A program made the translations under genes and the position numbers. From Bacteroidales bacterium (lineage in GTDB: Bacteria; Bacteroidota; Bacteroidia; Bacteroidales; WCHB1-69): DNA of 25,959 nt. Shown in pieces: positions 14,462 to 23,239 of this stretch (the stretch's first letter is position 1; each line of letters starts with the position of its first letter). The notes under the pieces were generated by a model. The model was given only the letters and a program-made list of their open reading frames with translations, searched no databases and was not told the origin of the DNA. The DNA lies in assembly GCA_012519525.1 (NCBI GenBank), contig JAAYQB010000134.1, forward strand, positions 1-25,959, given 5' to 3'.

Positions 14462-15427
14462 ATGGCAAGTTATTATAATTTCATAAGCGACAGTTTCAAT
14501 GAAATAAAACTTCCTAAAGAGCCTGCCAATTTATATGACCCTATTCGCAATATGCTGGCTCAAAAAGGAAAGCTAATACGCCCCGAACTTTGCTTATTAG
14601 CTTGTGACTTATTCAATGGAATTACAAAAAATGCTATTTATCCCGCTATTTCTTTTGAATTACTACACACCTTCTCATTGATTCATGATGACATTATGGA
14701 TCAAGCAGAATTACGTAGAGGAAAGCCCACTATTTATAAAGAATACGGAGCCAATAGTGCTATTTTAACCGGCGATGCTTTGTTTGCTCATGCTTATCAA
14801 TATCTTCTACAATATAAATCAATAGGTATCACTAAAATCATACATTTGTTTACGACTACGGCTATTAGTATTTGCGAAGGACAACAAATGGATATGGACT
14901 TTGAAAAGAAAGTAAAAATCAAGCTCGATACCTATCTGCAAATGATTCGTTTAAAAACAGCAAGTATGATAGCGGCTTGCTTAACTACCGGAGCCATTAT
15001 CGCCAATGCAGCTTCCGAACATCAAAATTATTTATATGAATTTGGAATTAATGTAGGATTAGCTTTTCAAATTCAAGATGATTTATTCGACGTATATGGT
15101 GAAGCCGATAAAGTGGGCAAAACAAACGGACAAGATATCGCTAGCAATAAAAAAACCTTTTTATCTGTAAAGGCTTTAGAAATAGCAAATAAAGAAGATT
15201 TAAAAACACTAAAACATTATTTTTCCAAAACTACTTTTGATTTTAATGAGAAATTTGAAGCCATTAAATCATTGTACGATAAATACGAAATCAAAGCAAT
15301 AGCTGAACAACAAATAGCACATTATTACGAACAAGCTTATAAACATTTAAATGCTATTCCCGTTCCGGAAAACAAAAAAGCACCTTTAATCGAATTTGTC
15401 GAACAATTAATGTATAGGAATTTTTAA
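14462..15427 (+). CDS. Polyprenyl synthetase (trans-isoprenyl diphosphate synthase)
   Basis: A 321-residue cytoplasmic enzyme that elongates allylic diphosphates with isopentenyl diphosphate. Both aspartate-rich motifs are present: DDIMD at residues 76-80, followed by RRGKPT, and DDLFD at 206-210 in FQIQDDLFD. Also seen are GKLIRPELCLLA (about 36-47) and GDALFAHAY. The first motif is DDxxD without the two-residue insertion of bacterial farnesyl synthases, and phenylalanine stands five positions before it, which favours a geranylgeranyl- or longer-product type; chain length is not settled by this. The product could feed menaquinone or undecaprenyl-phosphate synthesis, in keeping with the cell-wall genes downstream. 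The ATG is supported by the conserved remnant between the tonB copies. Confidence 0.9.
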   Translation: MASYYNFISDSFNEIKLPKEPANLYDPIRNMLAQKGKLIRPELCLLACDLFNGITKNAIYPAISFELLHTFSLIHDDIMDQAELRRGKPTIYKEYGANSAILTGDALFAHAYQYLLQYKSIGITKIIHLFTTTAISICEGQQMDMDFEKKVKIKLDTYLQMIRLKTASMIAACLTTGAIIANAASEHQNYLYEFGINVGLAFQIQDDLFDVYGEADKVGKTNGQDIASNKKTFLSVKALEIANKEDLKTLKHYFSKTTFDFNEKFEAIKSLYDKYEIKAIAEQQIAHYYEQAYKHLNAIPVPENKKAPLIEFVEQLMYRNF

Positions 15428-15460
15428 TTAATGCATGGGGATTTTAATTAATGTATGAAA
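15407..15460 (+). repeat. Short tandem repeat (about 20 bp, 2.6 copies) across the prenyl-synthase/mrdA junction
   Basis: Copy 1 (15407-15427) starts TTAATGTATAGG, copy 2 (15428-15447) starts TTAATGCATGGG, and copy 3 (from 15448) starts TTAATGTATGAA. Copy 1 contains the stop codon of the prenyl synthase and copy 3 the start codon of mrdA. The repeat creates two extra ATGs in the spacer, at 15431 and 15435, besides the one at 15451. Confidence 0.7.
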
Positions 15461-17281
15461 GATAGTTCAAGGTATCAGTATCGTAAATGGATTATTCTTT
15501 TATCAGTTATTCTCGTTTCTGTCGTTTATATCATTCGCTTATTATTTCTACAAATAATTGATGACCAATGGGAAATAAGAGCTAAAGGTAATGCTTTACG
15601 TTACGTATGCGACTACCCTCCAAGAGGACTTATTTATGATAGAAACGGCGAATTATTAGTTACCAACACTATTTCTTATGACCTAATGGTCGTTCCCAGA
15701 AACGTAAAATTAACAGAAACACTCATAAAAGAACTTTGTCATATTTTACAGATTTCGGAAGAAGAATTTATGAAACGATTCGATAAAGCAAAAGCTTACT
15801 CTCCTTATATAGGCTCCATTTTCGATCGACAAATTACTGATGAAACACACGGCTATATAGAAGAACGCCTGCACCGTTTACAAGGTTTTTATCTACAACC
15901 GCGTACCTTAAGAAAATATTTAACATCTTCGGCAGCACACTCATTGGGCTATATAGGTGAAGTAAACTACTATGAAATAGAAAAAAATCCCTACTACAAA
16001 ATGGGAGATTATATTGGAAAAATAGGAATTGAAAAATACTATGAAGAAGAATTAAGAGGAACAAAAGGCTGCCAAATCCTAATGGTCGACAACTTGAATC
16101 GAGAAAAGGGTTCATTTCAAAACGGCATGTTTGACACTGCCGCTATTGTTGGAAAAAGTTTATGGGCATCTTTGGATAAAGAACTGCAAGAATACGGCGA
16201 ATTATTAATGAAAAACAAAAGAGGAAGCATTGTTGCAATTGAACCTTCAACAGGCGAAATCTTATGCATCGTTACTTCTCCCTCTTACGACCCTGCCCTA
16301 CTTGTAGGAAGAAATAGAGGAAAAAATTATGCAATATTAGAAAAAGATTCTATCAATAAACCTCTTTTCAACAGAGCTTTAATGGCACAATATCCTCCCG
16401 GCTCTACCTTTAAGCTAGTGAATGCATTAATCGGACAAGAAGAAGGAGTTATTAACAAAGACACTCGTTTCAGTTGTACCATGGGTTTTGCTTATGGCAA
16501 TAGAGTGTTAGGCTGCCATGCCCATGCATCACCTCTTGCTATGGTAGCCTCTATACAAACATCGTGCAATGCCTATTATTGTAGGGTTTTAAAAGCCATA
16601 TTAGAAAACAGAAAAAAATACAAATCGACCAAAGAAGCCTATGATGCTTGGTATCAAAAAATTATCAGTTTCGGTTTCGGTCAAAAATTCAATTTGGACC
16701 TTCCTTACGAATTAAAAGGGAACATTCCTACTTCTGCTTATTATGATAGATACTACGGTGAAAATCGCTGGAAAGCAACGACGATTATTTCCATTGCTAT
16801 CGGACAAGGCGAAATAACGGTAACGCCTATTCAATTAGCTAATTTTGTAGCTATCATAGCCAATAGGGGCTATTATTATCCTCCGCATCTCGTAAAAGCG
16901 ATAGGACATAAAGACTCATTGAACACACAATTCTACACAAAACACTATGTTGATGTCAAACCGGCTTATTTTGACCCTGTCATAGAAGGTATGGAAAAAG
17001 CTGCTACTGCCGGCACAGTGAGAAGTGCTAGTGTGCCGGGAATTAAAATCGGAGGGAAAACAGGAACTGCTCAAAATCCTCATGGAAAAGATCATTCTAT
17101 TCTTATAGGTTATGCACCATTGGACAATCCTAAAATTGCTATTTCTGTAATAGTTGAAAATGCAGGATTCGGTGCTACTTGGGCAGGACCTATTACGAGC
17201 TTAATGATAGAAAAATATTTAAAAGATTCCGTGTCGCGTAAAGAGCTTGAAGAGCGTATTATAAACACAAATATATATTAA
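15455..17281 (+). CDS. mrdA: Penicillin-binding protein 2 (elongation-specific peptidoglycan transpeptidase)
   Basis: A 608-residue class B penicillin-binding protein anchored by one N-terminal membrane helix (about residues 12-34). It cross-links peptidoglycan during rod elongation together with RodA. The N-terminal module starts at YPPRGLIYDRNGELL (about 54-68). The transpeptidase motifs are complete: S317-T-F-K320 in PPGSTFK, S370-C-N in TSCNAYY, and K535-T-G in GGKTGTAQNP. The length is normal for PBP2. The chosen ATG is the only one with an uninterrupted frame; nearby upstream ATGs give tiny frames. rodA follows 4 bp later, the standard pair. mreBCD are not immediately upstream; the prenyl-synthase gene takes that place. 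Confidence 0.95.
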   Translation: MKDSSRYQYRKWIILLSVILVSVVYIIRLLFLQIIDDQWEIRAKGNALRYVCDYPPRGLIYDRNGELLVTNTISYDLMVVPRNVKLTETLIKELCHILQISEEEFMKRFDKAKAYSPYIGSIFDRQITDETHGYIEERLHRLQGFYLQPRTLRKYLTSSAAHSLGYIGEVNYYEIEKNPYYKMGDYIGKIGIEKYYEEELRGTKGCQILMVDNLNREKGSFQNGMFDTAAIVGKSLWASLDKELQEYGELLMKNKRGSIVAIEPSTGEILCIVTSPSYDPALLVGRNRGKNYAILEKDSINKPLFNRALMAQYPPGSTFKLVNALIGQEEGVINKDTRFSCTMGFAYGNRVLGCHAHASPLAMVASIQTSCNAYYCRVLKAILENRKKYKSTKEAYDAWYQKIISFGFGQKFNLDLPYELKGNIPTSAYYDRYYGENRWKATTIISIAIGQGEITVTPIQLANFVAIIANRGYYYPPHLVKAIGHKDSLNTQFYTKHYVDVKPAYFDPVIEGMEKAATAGTVRSASVPGIKIGGKTGTAQNPHGKDHSILIGYAPLDNPKIAISVIVENAGFGATWAGPITSLMIEKYLKDSVSRKELEERIINTNIY

Positions 17282-17285
17282 TCGA

Positions 17286-18530
17286 ATGAAGAAAAATAAA
17301 ACACATATAGATTGGACGCTTATATTTCTCTTCTTTTTACTCATAAGCATAGGGTGGATTAATATTTATTCTACTACTGTCGAATCTTTTGATTCCTTTA
17401 ATTTTAACACAAGCTATGGCAGACAATTAATATGGATAAGTTCTGCCATTCTCTTAGCTATTTTCACCTTTGTTATTAATTATCGCTTTTTTCCGGGTTT
17501 TGCAACACCTATTTACTTTATATTCATTCTATTACTCTTACTAGTAATCGTTGTTGGCGAGTCAACAAAAGGCGCTAGCTCTTGGTTCGGATTTGGAAGC
17601 CTTGGAATTCAACCTGCCGAATTTGCAAAATATGCCACTTGTTTGTTGTTAGCACGATATATAGCTAATAATGAATGTGATTTAACAAAAGTAAAAAATC
17701 TATCGGTAGCGATATTGATTATCGTTTTGCCTTTATTTTTTATTCTTTTACAAAATGATACGGGTTCTGCCTTGCCTTTTTTATTTTTATTTATTGCTTT
17801 ATACAGAGAAGGACTTTTTTCTTGGATTCTAATAGCCGGACTTACAGCAATCGTACTGTTTATTTTATTAGTATTTTTCAAAGAATGGATAATAGCTGCG
17901 TTTATTACATTTTTACTTATCTGGGTTTTATGGTTATTTCGAAAAAAGAAACGCACCTATAAAGGTATTTTATTGATTTATGCAACTATTATTATCTACA
18001 TCTTTACGGTTGATGCAATTTATACTCGTGTTTTAAAAGATTATCAACGTGCACGTATTGAAGTGCTATTTGGAAAAATTGAAGACTCTAAAGGCATTGA
18101 TTATAACGTCATACAATCAAAAATAGCTATCGGTTCCGGCGGATTATTAGGAAAGGGCTTTCGCAATGGCACACAAACCAATCTTAATTTTGTTCCGGAA
18201 CAAAGCACCGACTTTATTTTTTGCACTATCGGCGAAGAATGGGGATTCGTGGGCTCTTCCGTTGTCGTACTGCTATATGCTTGGCTCATTATTCATATCT
18301 TTTTACGTTCGGAACAACAACGTGTGCCTTTTGTGCGAATTTACGGCTACTGCATTGCTTGCATTTTCTTTGCTCACTTTACCATCAATATTGGTATGAC
18401 ATTGGGAATCATGCCCGTTATTGGTATTCCTTTACCGTTTATCAGCTATGGCGGCTCTTCTTTGCTTGCCTACACGCTAATGCTTTTTACATTTATCAAT
18501 TTAGACGCAAAAACCAATCTTTGGAATTAA
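17286..18530 (+). CDS. rodA: Rod-shape-determining protein RodA (SEDS glycosyltransferase)
   Basis: A 414-residue polytopic membrane protein of the SEDS family, which polymerises lipid II into glycan strands. Visible family blocks are KGASSWFGFGSLGIQPAEFA (about residues 95-114), QNDTGSALPF with the catalytic-site aspartate, the large extracytoplasmic loop with NVIQSKIAIGSGGLLGKG, NFVPEQSTDFIF, GEEWGFVG, and near the end GIPLPFISYGGSSL. The start ATG lies 4 bp after the mrdA stop, consistent with coupled translation and with the RodA-PBP2 complex. An unusually basic cytoplasmic stretch (RKKKRTYKG) separates two helices in the middle. The gene ends the cell-envelope cluster. Confidence 0.95.
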   Translation: MKKNKTHIDWTLIFLFFLLISIGWINIYSTTVESFDSFNFNTSYGRQLIWISSAILLAIFTFVINYRFFPGFATPIYFIFILLLLLVIVVGESTKGASSWFGFGSLGIQPAEFAKYATCLLLARYIANNECDLTKVKNLSVAILIIVLPLFFILLQNDTGSALPFLFLFIALYREGLFSWILIAGLTAIVLFILLVFFKEWIIAAFITFLLIWVLWLFRKKKRTYKGILLIYATIIIYIFTVDAIYTRVLKDYQRARIEVLFGKIEDSKGIDYNVIQSKIAIGSGGLLGKGFRNGTQTNLNFVPEQSTDFIFCTIGEEWGFVGSSVVVLLYAWLIIHIFLRSEQQRVPFVRIYGYCIACIFFAHFTINIGMTLGIMPVIGIPLPFISYGGSSLLAYTLMLFTFINLDAKTNLWN

Positions 18531-18681
18531 TAATTTTCGCTATTAATTGATTTAGATGCAATCCATTAAAGCAATTCAACATAAGTTTTTCATATAAATT
18601 CCTACGAATTTAGGCTATCCGTCTGTGTATCATCAATTAAATTTATTTAAGAAAAAATGCAAAACCAATAAGATTTTTTGA

Positions 18682-18689
18682 TACTTTTG
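18682..18689 (+). promoter_or_regulatory. Bacteroidota -7 box for tRNA-Ser
   Basis: TACTTTTG matches TAnnTTTG exactly and ends 4 bp before the tRNA 5' end, so transcription would start very near or at the mature end. No clear -33 TTTG at the expected distance. Confidence 0.5.
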
Positions 18690-18693
18690 CAGC

Positions 18694-18778
18694 GGAGAGA
18701 TGGCAGAGTGGTCGATTGCGGCGGTCTTGAAAACCGTTGAGGTGAGAGCCTCCGGGGGTTCGAATCCCTCTCTCTCCG
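18694..18778 (+). tRNA. tRNA-Ser (anticodon UGA)
   Basis: An 85-nt cloverleaf with acceptor GGAGAGA/TCTCTCC and discriminator G. The anticodon stem GCGGT/ACCGT encloses CTTGAAA (anticodon TGA), a long variable arm of the serine type contains GAGGTGAGAGCCTC, and T stem GGGGG/CCCTC encloses TTCGAAT. CCA is not encoded (CCCAAT follows). Confidence 0.95.
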
Positions 18779-18799
18779 CCCAATCAGTATAAAATAACG

Positions 18800-18825
18800 A
18801 ACACCTTTAATTGGGTGTTTTTTAT
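18800..18825 (+). terminator. Rho-independent terminator after tRNA-Ser
   Basis: AACACC (18800-18805) pairs with GGTGTT (18814-18819) over an 8-nt loop, and a T-rich tail (TTTTTATT) follows. It separates the tRNA transcript from the GNAT-like gene. Confidence 0.7.
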
Positions 18826-18859
18826 TCTAAAAGAAAAACATATTGATTAATAAACAGAT

Positions 18860-19972
18860 ATGAATAAAAACATCGAAATAAAAGAAGTCGTTACCAACAA
18901 AGACATCCGTTTATTTATTCAATTTCCCAGAAAACTTTATAGCAACTGCCCCTACTATGTCCCCTCTTTGGAAGCCGACGATATTACAACATTAAAACAT
19001 CATCCGGCACATGCTTTTTGTGATATGCGTATGTGGTTAGCTTTTAAGAATGGAAAAATAGTGGGACGTATTGCCGGAATTATTAACCACAAATACAATG
19101 CTATTCAAAACAAAAAGCGTATTCGATTCGGTTGGTTTGATGCCATAAACGATTATGAAGTTTTTCAATTATTGTTTCAAACCGTTGAAAAATGGGGAAA
19201 AGAAGTAGCCGATGCAATAAGCGGTCCATCACGCTTTTCGAATATGGAAAAACAAGGTTTATTGATTGAAGGATTTGACAAAATTCCCCCTATTCCCGCC
19301 GAATACAACTACCCTTACTATGCCAACTATATCGAAAAATTAGGCTACCAAAAAGAAGTGGACTACTTGCAATACCGAGTAAAAATTAAAGCTACCCCCT
19401 CTAAAATAAAAGAACTAAACAACTATATAACAAGCAAATATAATGTAAGACTAAAAAAGTTTTCCAATAAAAAAGAAATGAAACACTATGCTAAACTAAT
19501 GTTTGATGCTTTGAACAAAAGCTATAAAGACATTTACAATTTCATTCCTTTAGAAGACAAGGAAATTGATTTCATCATAAAAAACAATTTTAGTTTTATT
19601 GATAAAGACCTTGTTACGGTATTATTAGATAAAAATGATGAGTTAATAGGCTTTTCTCTTTGCGTGCCTTCATTGAGTAAAGCTTTTCAAAAAGCAAAAG
19701 GCAAACTATTTCCTTTCGGCTGGTATCATATTTTAAAAGCAATCAAAAAGAACACAATAGTTGATATGTACCTCACAGGTCTTGTCCCTGCTTGGTCGGG
19801 AACGGGTATACATATTTTGTATCACAGTTATTTAAACGATGTTTTTATAAAAAAAGGATTTGTATATGCCGATACTACTCAACAATTAGAAGACAATACG
19901 GCACATAAAATATGGAATAAATACGAATCGGAAATCACATTTAAAAGACGTTGCTATGTTAAGCAATTATAG
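18860..19972 (+). CDS. GNAT-like acyltransferase-fold protein of unknown substrate
   Basis: A 370-residue soluble protein with no signal peptide or membrane helix. The N-terminal part (about residues 1-120) resembles a GNAT N-acyltransferase half, with LAFKNGKIVGRIAGI and a following helix. The middle carries a block with ISGPSRFSNMEKQGLLIEGF, and NYPYYANYIEKLGYQKEVD. The C-terminal half has a second acyltransferase-like core (VTVLLDKNDELIGFSLCVPS, then LVPAWSGTGIHILYHSYL) and ends with WNKYESEITFKRRCYVK. Proteins with this two-domain plan are widespread in Bacteroidota and usually annotated as hypothetical. I do not recognise a substrate; amino-acid or lipid amine acylation are both open. 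It has a terminator before it and a promoter-bearing 159-bp spacer after it, so it is probably a single-gene unit. Confidence 0.65.
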   Translation: MNKNIEIKEVVTNKDIRLFIQFPRKLYSNCPYYVPSLEADDITTLKHHPAHAFCDMRMWLAFKNGKIVGRIAGIINHKYNAIQNKKRIRFGWFDAINDYEVFQLLFQTVEKWGKEVADAISGPSRFSNMEKQGLLIEGFDKIPPIPAEYNYPYYANYIEKLGYQKEVDYLQYRVKIKATPSKIKELNNYITSKYNVRLKKFSNKKEMKHYAKLMFDALNKSYKDIYNFIPLEDKEIDFIIKNNFSFIDKDLVTVLLDKNDELIGFSLCVPSLSKAFQKAKGKLFPFGWYHILKAIKKNTIVDMYLTGLVPAWSGTGIHILYHSYLNDVFIKKGFVYADTTQQLEDNTAHKIWNKYESEITFKRRCYVKQL

Positions 19973-20085
19973 CAATGATTAAACAACAAACACTTCTTAA
20001 ATTGCTGTATATATCCTTTTTTTTTATTAAAAATATATTGTTGAAAAAAAACTTCGTTTTTCCCATTTTTTATCTATCTATATTC

Positions 20086-20093
20086 TACTTTTG
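20086..20093 (+). promoter_or_regulatory. Bacteroidota -7 box for the TPR/barrel/SDR unit
   Basis: TACTTTTG matches TAnnTTTG exactly and lies 38 bp upstream of the ATG at 20132. A T-rich TTTT about 25 bp further upstream may serve as -33 element. Confidence 0.6.
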
Positions 20094-20131
20094 TAAATAA
20101 TATTTACCTTAATATAAAAATTAATAAAATA

Positions 20132-23100
20132 ATGAATAAAAGTAAATTTAAATATTTATTGCTGTATGCTTTTTTATTTTGTGCAAGCACTATTAACGCT
20201 CAAAAAAACCATGCATACACCTTCCCGGATAGAGAATTTAAATCAGCAAATGAGTTGTTTACAGCTAAACAATACAATGCTGCTAAGGAAATGTTTACTG
20301 TCGTTTACAATGCCATTCCTGAGAAATACGATTTGCGAAAAGAACAATCGCTCTATCATATAGGAATATGTGCAGCACTGCTGTATCATGCGGATGCTGA
20401 AAAAACAATTCTTTATTTTATAGAGCAATATCCCGAAAACTCAGACCTTAACAATTTGTGGTTTTATTTAGGCAACTATTATTTTGCTAACGGGTCTTAC
20501 CGCAAAGCCTTATCTGCTTACGAAAACACTGAAGAACGATTAATCAATGCGGAAAATACGGCTGAATATGAATTTAAAAAAGGATATTCGTATTTTATGA
20601 CAGAAAAACAAAACGAAGCCAAACTTTTACTGTCAAAAGCAAAAGAACGCGAAGGGCAATATCAATCAAAAGCATTGTTTTATTATTCTCATATTCTTTA
20701 TGTAGAAAAAAATTACAATAGTGCCTTATCAGGATTTCAAAAACTAAAAGACATAGAAGGATATAGCAGTATAATTCCCTTCTATGTTTTTCACATCTAT
20801 TTTGCTTTAGGCGAATACGAAAACATTATAGCACAAGCCCCTGAACTTTTAGCTAAAAGTAGTGAAAAAAGATTAGGCGAAATGAATCGTATCGTCGCTC
20901 AATCGCACTTCTATTTAAAACAATACGACAAAGCCATCCTCTATTTCGAAACCTACTTACAAAAAGCAAATGCACTCACTTGTGACGATTTTTACGAAAT
21001 AGGAATTTGTTATTATAAAGTCAACAAATACGATAAAGCTATCGATTATTTAACCAAATCTTTCTGTAAAGACAACGATAGCATCAATCAATACATCTAT
21101 TACGCTCTGGGAGACTGCTATATAAAAACAGAACAAAAAGAATTTGCTTCTAACACTTTCTTTTCAGCCTATGAATTAAAAAAGAATCCCATTATAAGCG
21201 AGGACGCTTTATTTAATTATGCAAAATTACAATACGAAATTGCCACTAATCCTTTCGTCCCTTCTATTACCGCTTTTGAAAAATTTATCAACGAATTTCC
21301 TAATTCGGCTTATAGAAATGAAGCCGAACAGTTTTTATCCAACATTTATCTGACTACCAAAAACTATAAAGCTGCGATAGCATCACTCGATAAAATAAAA
21401 CATAAAAGCATTACGCTACTTAAAGCCTATCAAAGAATACTTTATTTTAGAGGTGCAGAACTATTTAATGACGGAAAATTAGACGAAGCTACAGAATATT
21501 TCGACAAAACCATCGAAAACAACTATAATCCTATTTATTACGCTAAAAGTTTGTTTTGGAAAGGAGAAATAAACTATAGCCAAGGGAAATACAAGGAAGC
21601 AATCGAAAACTACAACCTCTTTTTTGCTTCCAACACCGCCTCTTCAACAGAAGAATATCCGACGGCATTTTACAATTTAGGATATGCACATTTTGCAAGT
21701 CAGCAATATAATTTAGCCTTAAAAAACTTTTTATCTTTCGAACAACAACATACTAATCAACCGGATAACAAAATGTTAGTCGATGCTACCAACCGCATAG
21801 GCGACTGTTACTTTATGGCTTCCAACTTAAGCGAAGCGATTAAGTATTACAATAAAGTTATTGATTATAAAAACATTGACGTAGATTATGCCTTGTACCA
21901 AAAAGCCATGTCCCTTGGTGGCATCCGCATGTTTCACGATAAAATAACCTCATTGGAACAACTGATAGCTTCTTATCCTCAATCAATGTATATCACTGAA
22001 GCCGAAACAGAAATAGCAAACACCTACTTAATGATAGGAAACAATAAAAAAGCGGAAGATTTATACGTAGAAATAATTAAGAAAGACCCGAATAACCCTA
22101 ATTTAAAATCTTCTATGCTTAAATTAGGATTGATTTATTTCAATACCGAACAAGATGAAAAAGCTTTGGATATATTTAAACAAATTGTAAAACAATATCC
22201 AAAATCAGACGAAGCAAGCATTGCTCTGAAAAACATTGAAACCATTTATTCTACATCGGGCAATATTGAAGATTTCTTTGTTTATGTAAAAAGTATTTCT
22301 TTTGCCAATATTACTGTTGAATATCAAGATACTGTTACCTACAATGCTGCTGCTGAAAAATATTTTAAGAAAAATTTCGAGGATGCCAACAAAGGATTTA
22401 ACGCTTATATAGAACGCTTCCCTAATGGTGTATTTGCCACACACGCACATTTTTACATAGCTGAAATTGCGATGAGAAAATCCAACGACGCTGTGGCTTT
22501 GACCAATTACGAATACGTTATTCAAAACCCTCTCGACCAGTTTGAATTAACCGCTTTACAAAATTCCGCCGACTTATATTATAAGAAACAAAATTACGAT
22601 CAATCGCTTAAATACTATACGCTTTTAAATCAGAAAACAAGCAATCCTGCTCAAAAAACAGATGCTCTATTAGGAGTTGTTCGTTCTTCATATTACAACA
22701 AAAACTACAGCAATGCATTAGCATTAGCCGAAGAATTTCTGAAAGAACCAAAGTTAAATCCTGATGCACAACAAGAAGCACATATCATTATTGCTCGTTC
22801 TGCAATGGAATTAAACGATATAAAAAGAGCCGCTAAAGAATACGAATACATCGCCAAGGTGTCAAAATCGGAATATGCTTCCGAAGCTTTGTATTACCTC
22901 GCTTATATCATTTATCAACAAGACAATCTTGTTGCTGCCGAGAAAAAAATATTTGAAATATTGACCAATATTTCTCACGACTACTGGTTAGCTAAAAGCT
23001 ATATTTTGTTAGGCGATATTTATCTTGCTAAAGGCAATTCGTTCCAAGCAAAACACACCTATCAAAGCATTATAGAAAACTATGACGGCGAAGATTTAAA

Positions 23101-23227
23101 ACAAATAGCACAAGAAAAATACAACGCCATTATCGAAAAAGAAGAAGCTATTGAAAAGCAAAATCAAGAGGAAAAGCTAAAAGAAGAAGAAAAAAACGAA
23201 GAAGAAAATATGTCAGGAACTAAATAA
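20132..23227 (+). CDS. Exported long tetratricopeptide-repeat protein
   Basis: A 1031-residue protein that begins with a signal peptide (about residues 1-24, ending STINAQ) and lacks a lipobox cysteine. Almost the whole mature chain consists of helical TPR-type repeats; clear units include YDKAIDYLTKSF, YKEAIENYNLFF, LSEAIKYYNKVI, DEKALDIFKQIV and FQAKHTYQSII, many with the following-turn motif FPNS or YPKS. The last 35 residues are a highly charged E/K-rich tail, probably a coiled or disordered segment. No enzyme motif is seen. Such proteins act as scaffolds in the periplasm or at the outer membrane. It is followed after 12 bp by an outer-membrane barrel gene, so a joint assembly or transport role is likely but unproven. 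Confidence 0.88.
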   Translation: MNKSKFKYLLLYAFLFCASTINAQKNHAYTFPDREFKSANELFTAKQYNAAKEMFTVVYNAIPEKYDLRKEQSLYHIGICAALLYHADAEKTILYFIEQYPENSDLNNLWFYLGNYYFANGSYRKALSAYENTEERLINAENTAEYEFKKGYSYFMTEKQNEAKLLLSKAKEREGQYQSKALFYYSHILYVEKNYNSALSGFQKLKDIEGYSSIIPFYVFHIYFALGEYENIIAQAPELLAKSSEKRLGEMNRIVAQSHFYLKQYDKAILYFETYLQKANALTCDDFYEIGICYYKVNKYDKAIDYLTKSFCKDNDSINQYIYYALGDCYIKTEQKEFASNTFFSAYELKKNPIISEDALFNYAKLQYEIATNPFVPSITAFEKFINEFPNSAYRNEAEQFLSNIYLTTKNYKAAIASLDKIKHKSITLLKAYQRILYFRGAELFNDGKLDEATEYFDKTIENNYNPIYYAKSLFWKGEINYSQGKYKEAIENYNLFFASNTASSTEEYPTAFYNLGYAHFASQQYNLALKNFLSFEQQHTNQPDNKMLVDATNRIGDCYFMASNLSEAIKYYNKVIDYKNIDVDYALYQKAMSLGGIRMFHDKITSLEQLIASYPQSMYITEAETEIANTYLMIGNNKKAEDLYVEIIKKDPNNPNLKSSMLKLGLIYFNTEQDEKALDIFKQIVKQYPKSDEASIALKNIETIYSTSGNIEDFFVYVKSISFANITVEYQDTVTYNAAAEKYFKKNFEDANKGFNAYIERFPNGVFATHAHFYIAEIAMRKSNDAVALTNYEYVIQNPLDQFELTALQNSADLYYKKQNYDQSLKYYTLLNQKTSNPAQKTDALLGVVRSSYYNKNYSNALALAEEFLKEPKLNPDAQQEAHIIIARSAMELNDIKRAAKEYEYIAKVSKSEYASEALYYLAYIIYQQDNLVAAEKKIFEILTNISHDYWLAKSYILLGDIYLAKGNSFQAKHTYQSIIENYDGEDLKQIAQEKYNAIIEKEEAIEKQNQEEKLKEEEKNEEENMSGTK

Positions 23228-23239
23228 TCCATTATAGCA

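Larger units (their letters stand above)
12675..14510 (+). repeat. Tandem duplication of a tonB-containing segment (period about 985 bp)
   Basis: Copy 1 runs from about 12675 to about 13535 and copy 2 from about 13633 to about 14510. Matching stretches include the upstream TCAAAATATT and AATAAATAAAA blocks, the whole tonB coding sequence, the 3' block AAGTTGAGCTTTACATATAA, and the first codons of the prenyl-synthase gene. The tonB starts are 985 bp apart and the stops 982 bp apart. The outer limits are approximate because the flanks have decayed. Confidence 0.85.

Noticed and set aside
18166..18550. Alternative plus-strand frames over the 3' part of rodA
   Set aside because: They lie in other frames of a region with strong SEDS-family conservation and are not plausible proteins.
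22205..22525. Minus-strand frame inside the TPR gene
   Set aside because: Antisense to regular TPR repeats, phenylalanine/valine-rich without any motif.
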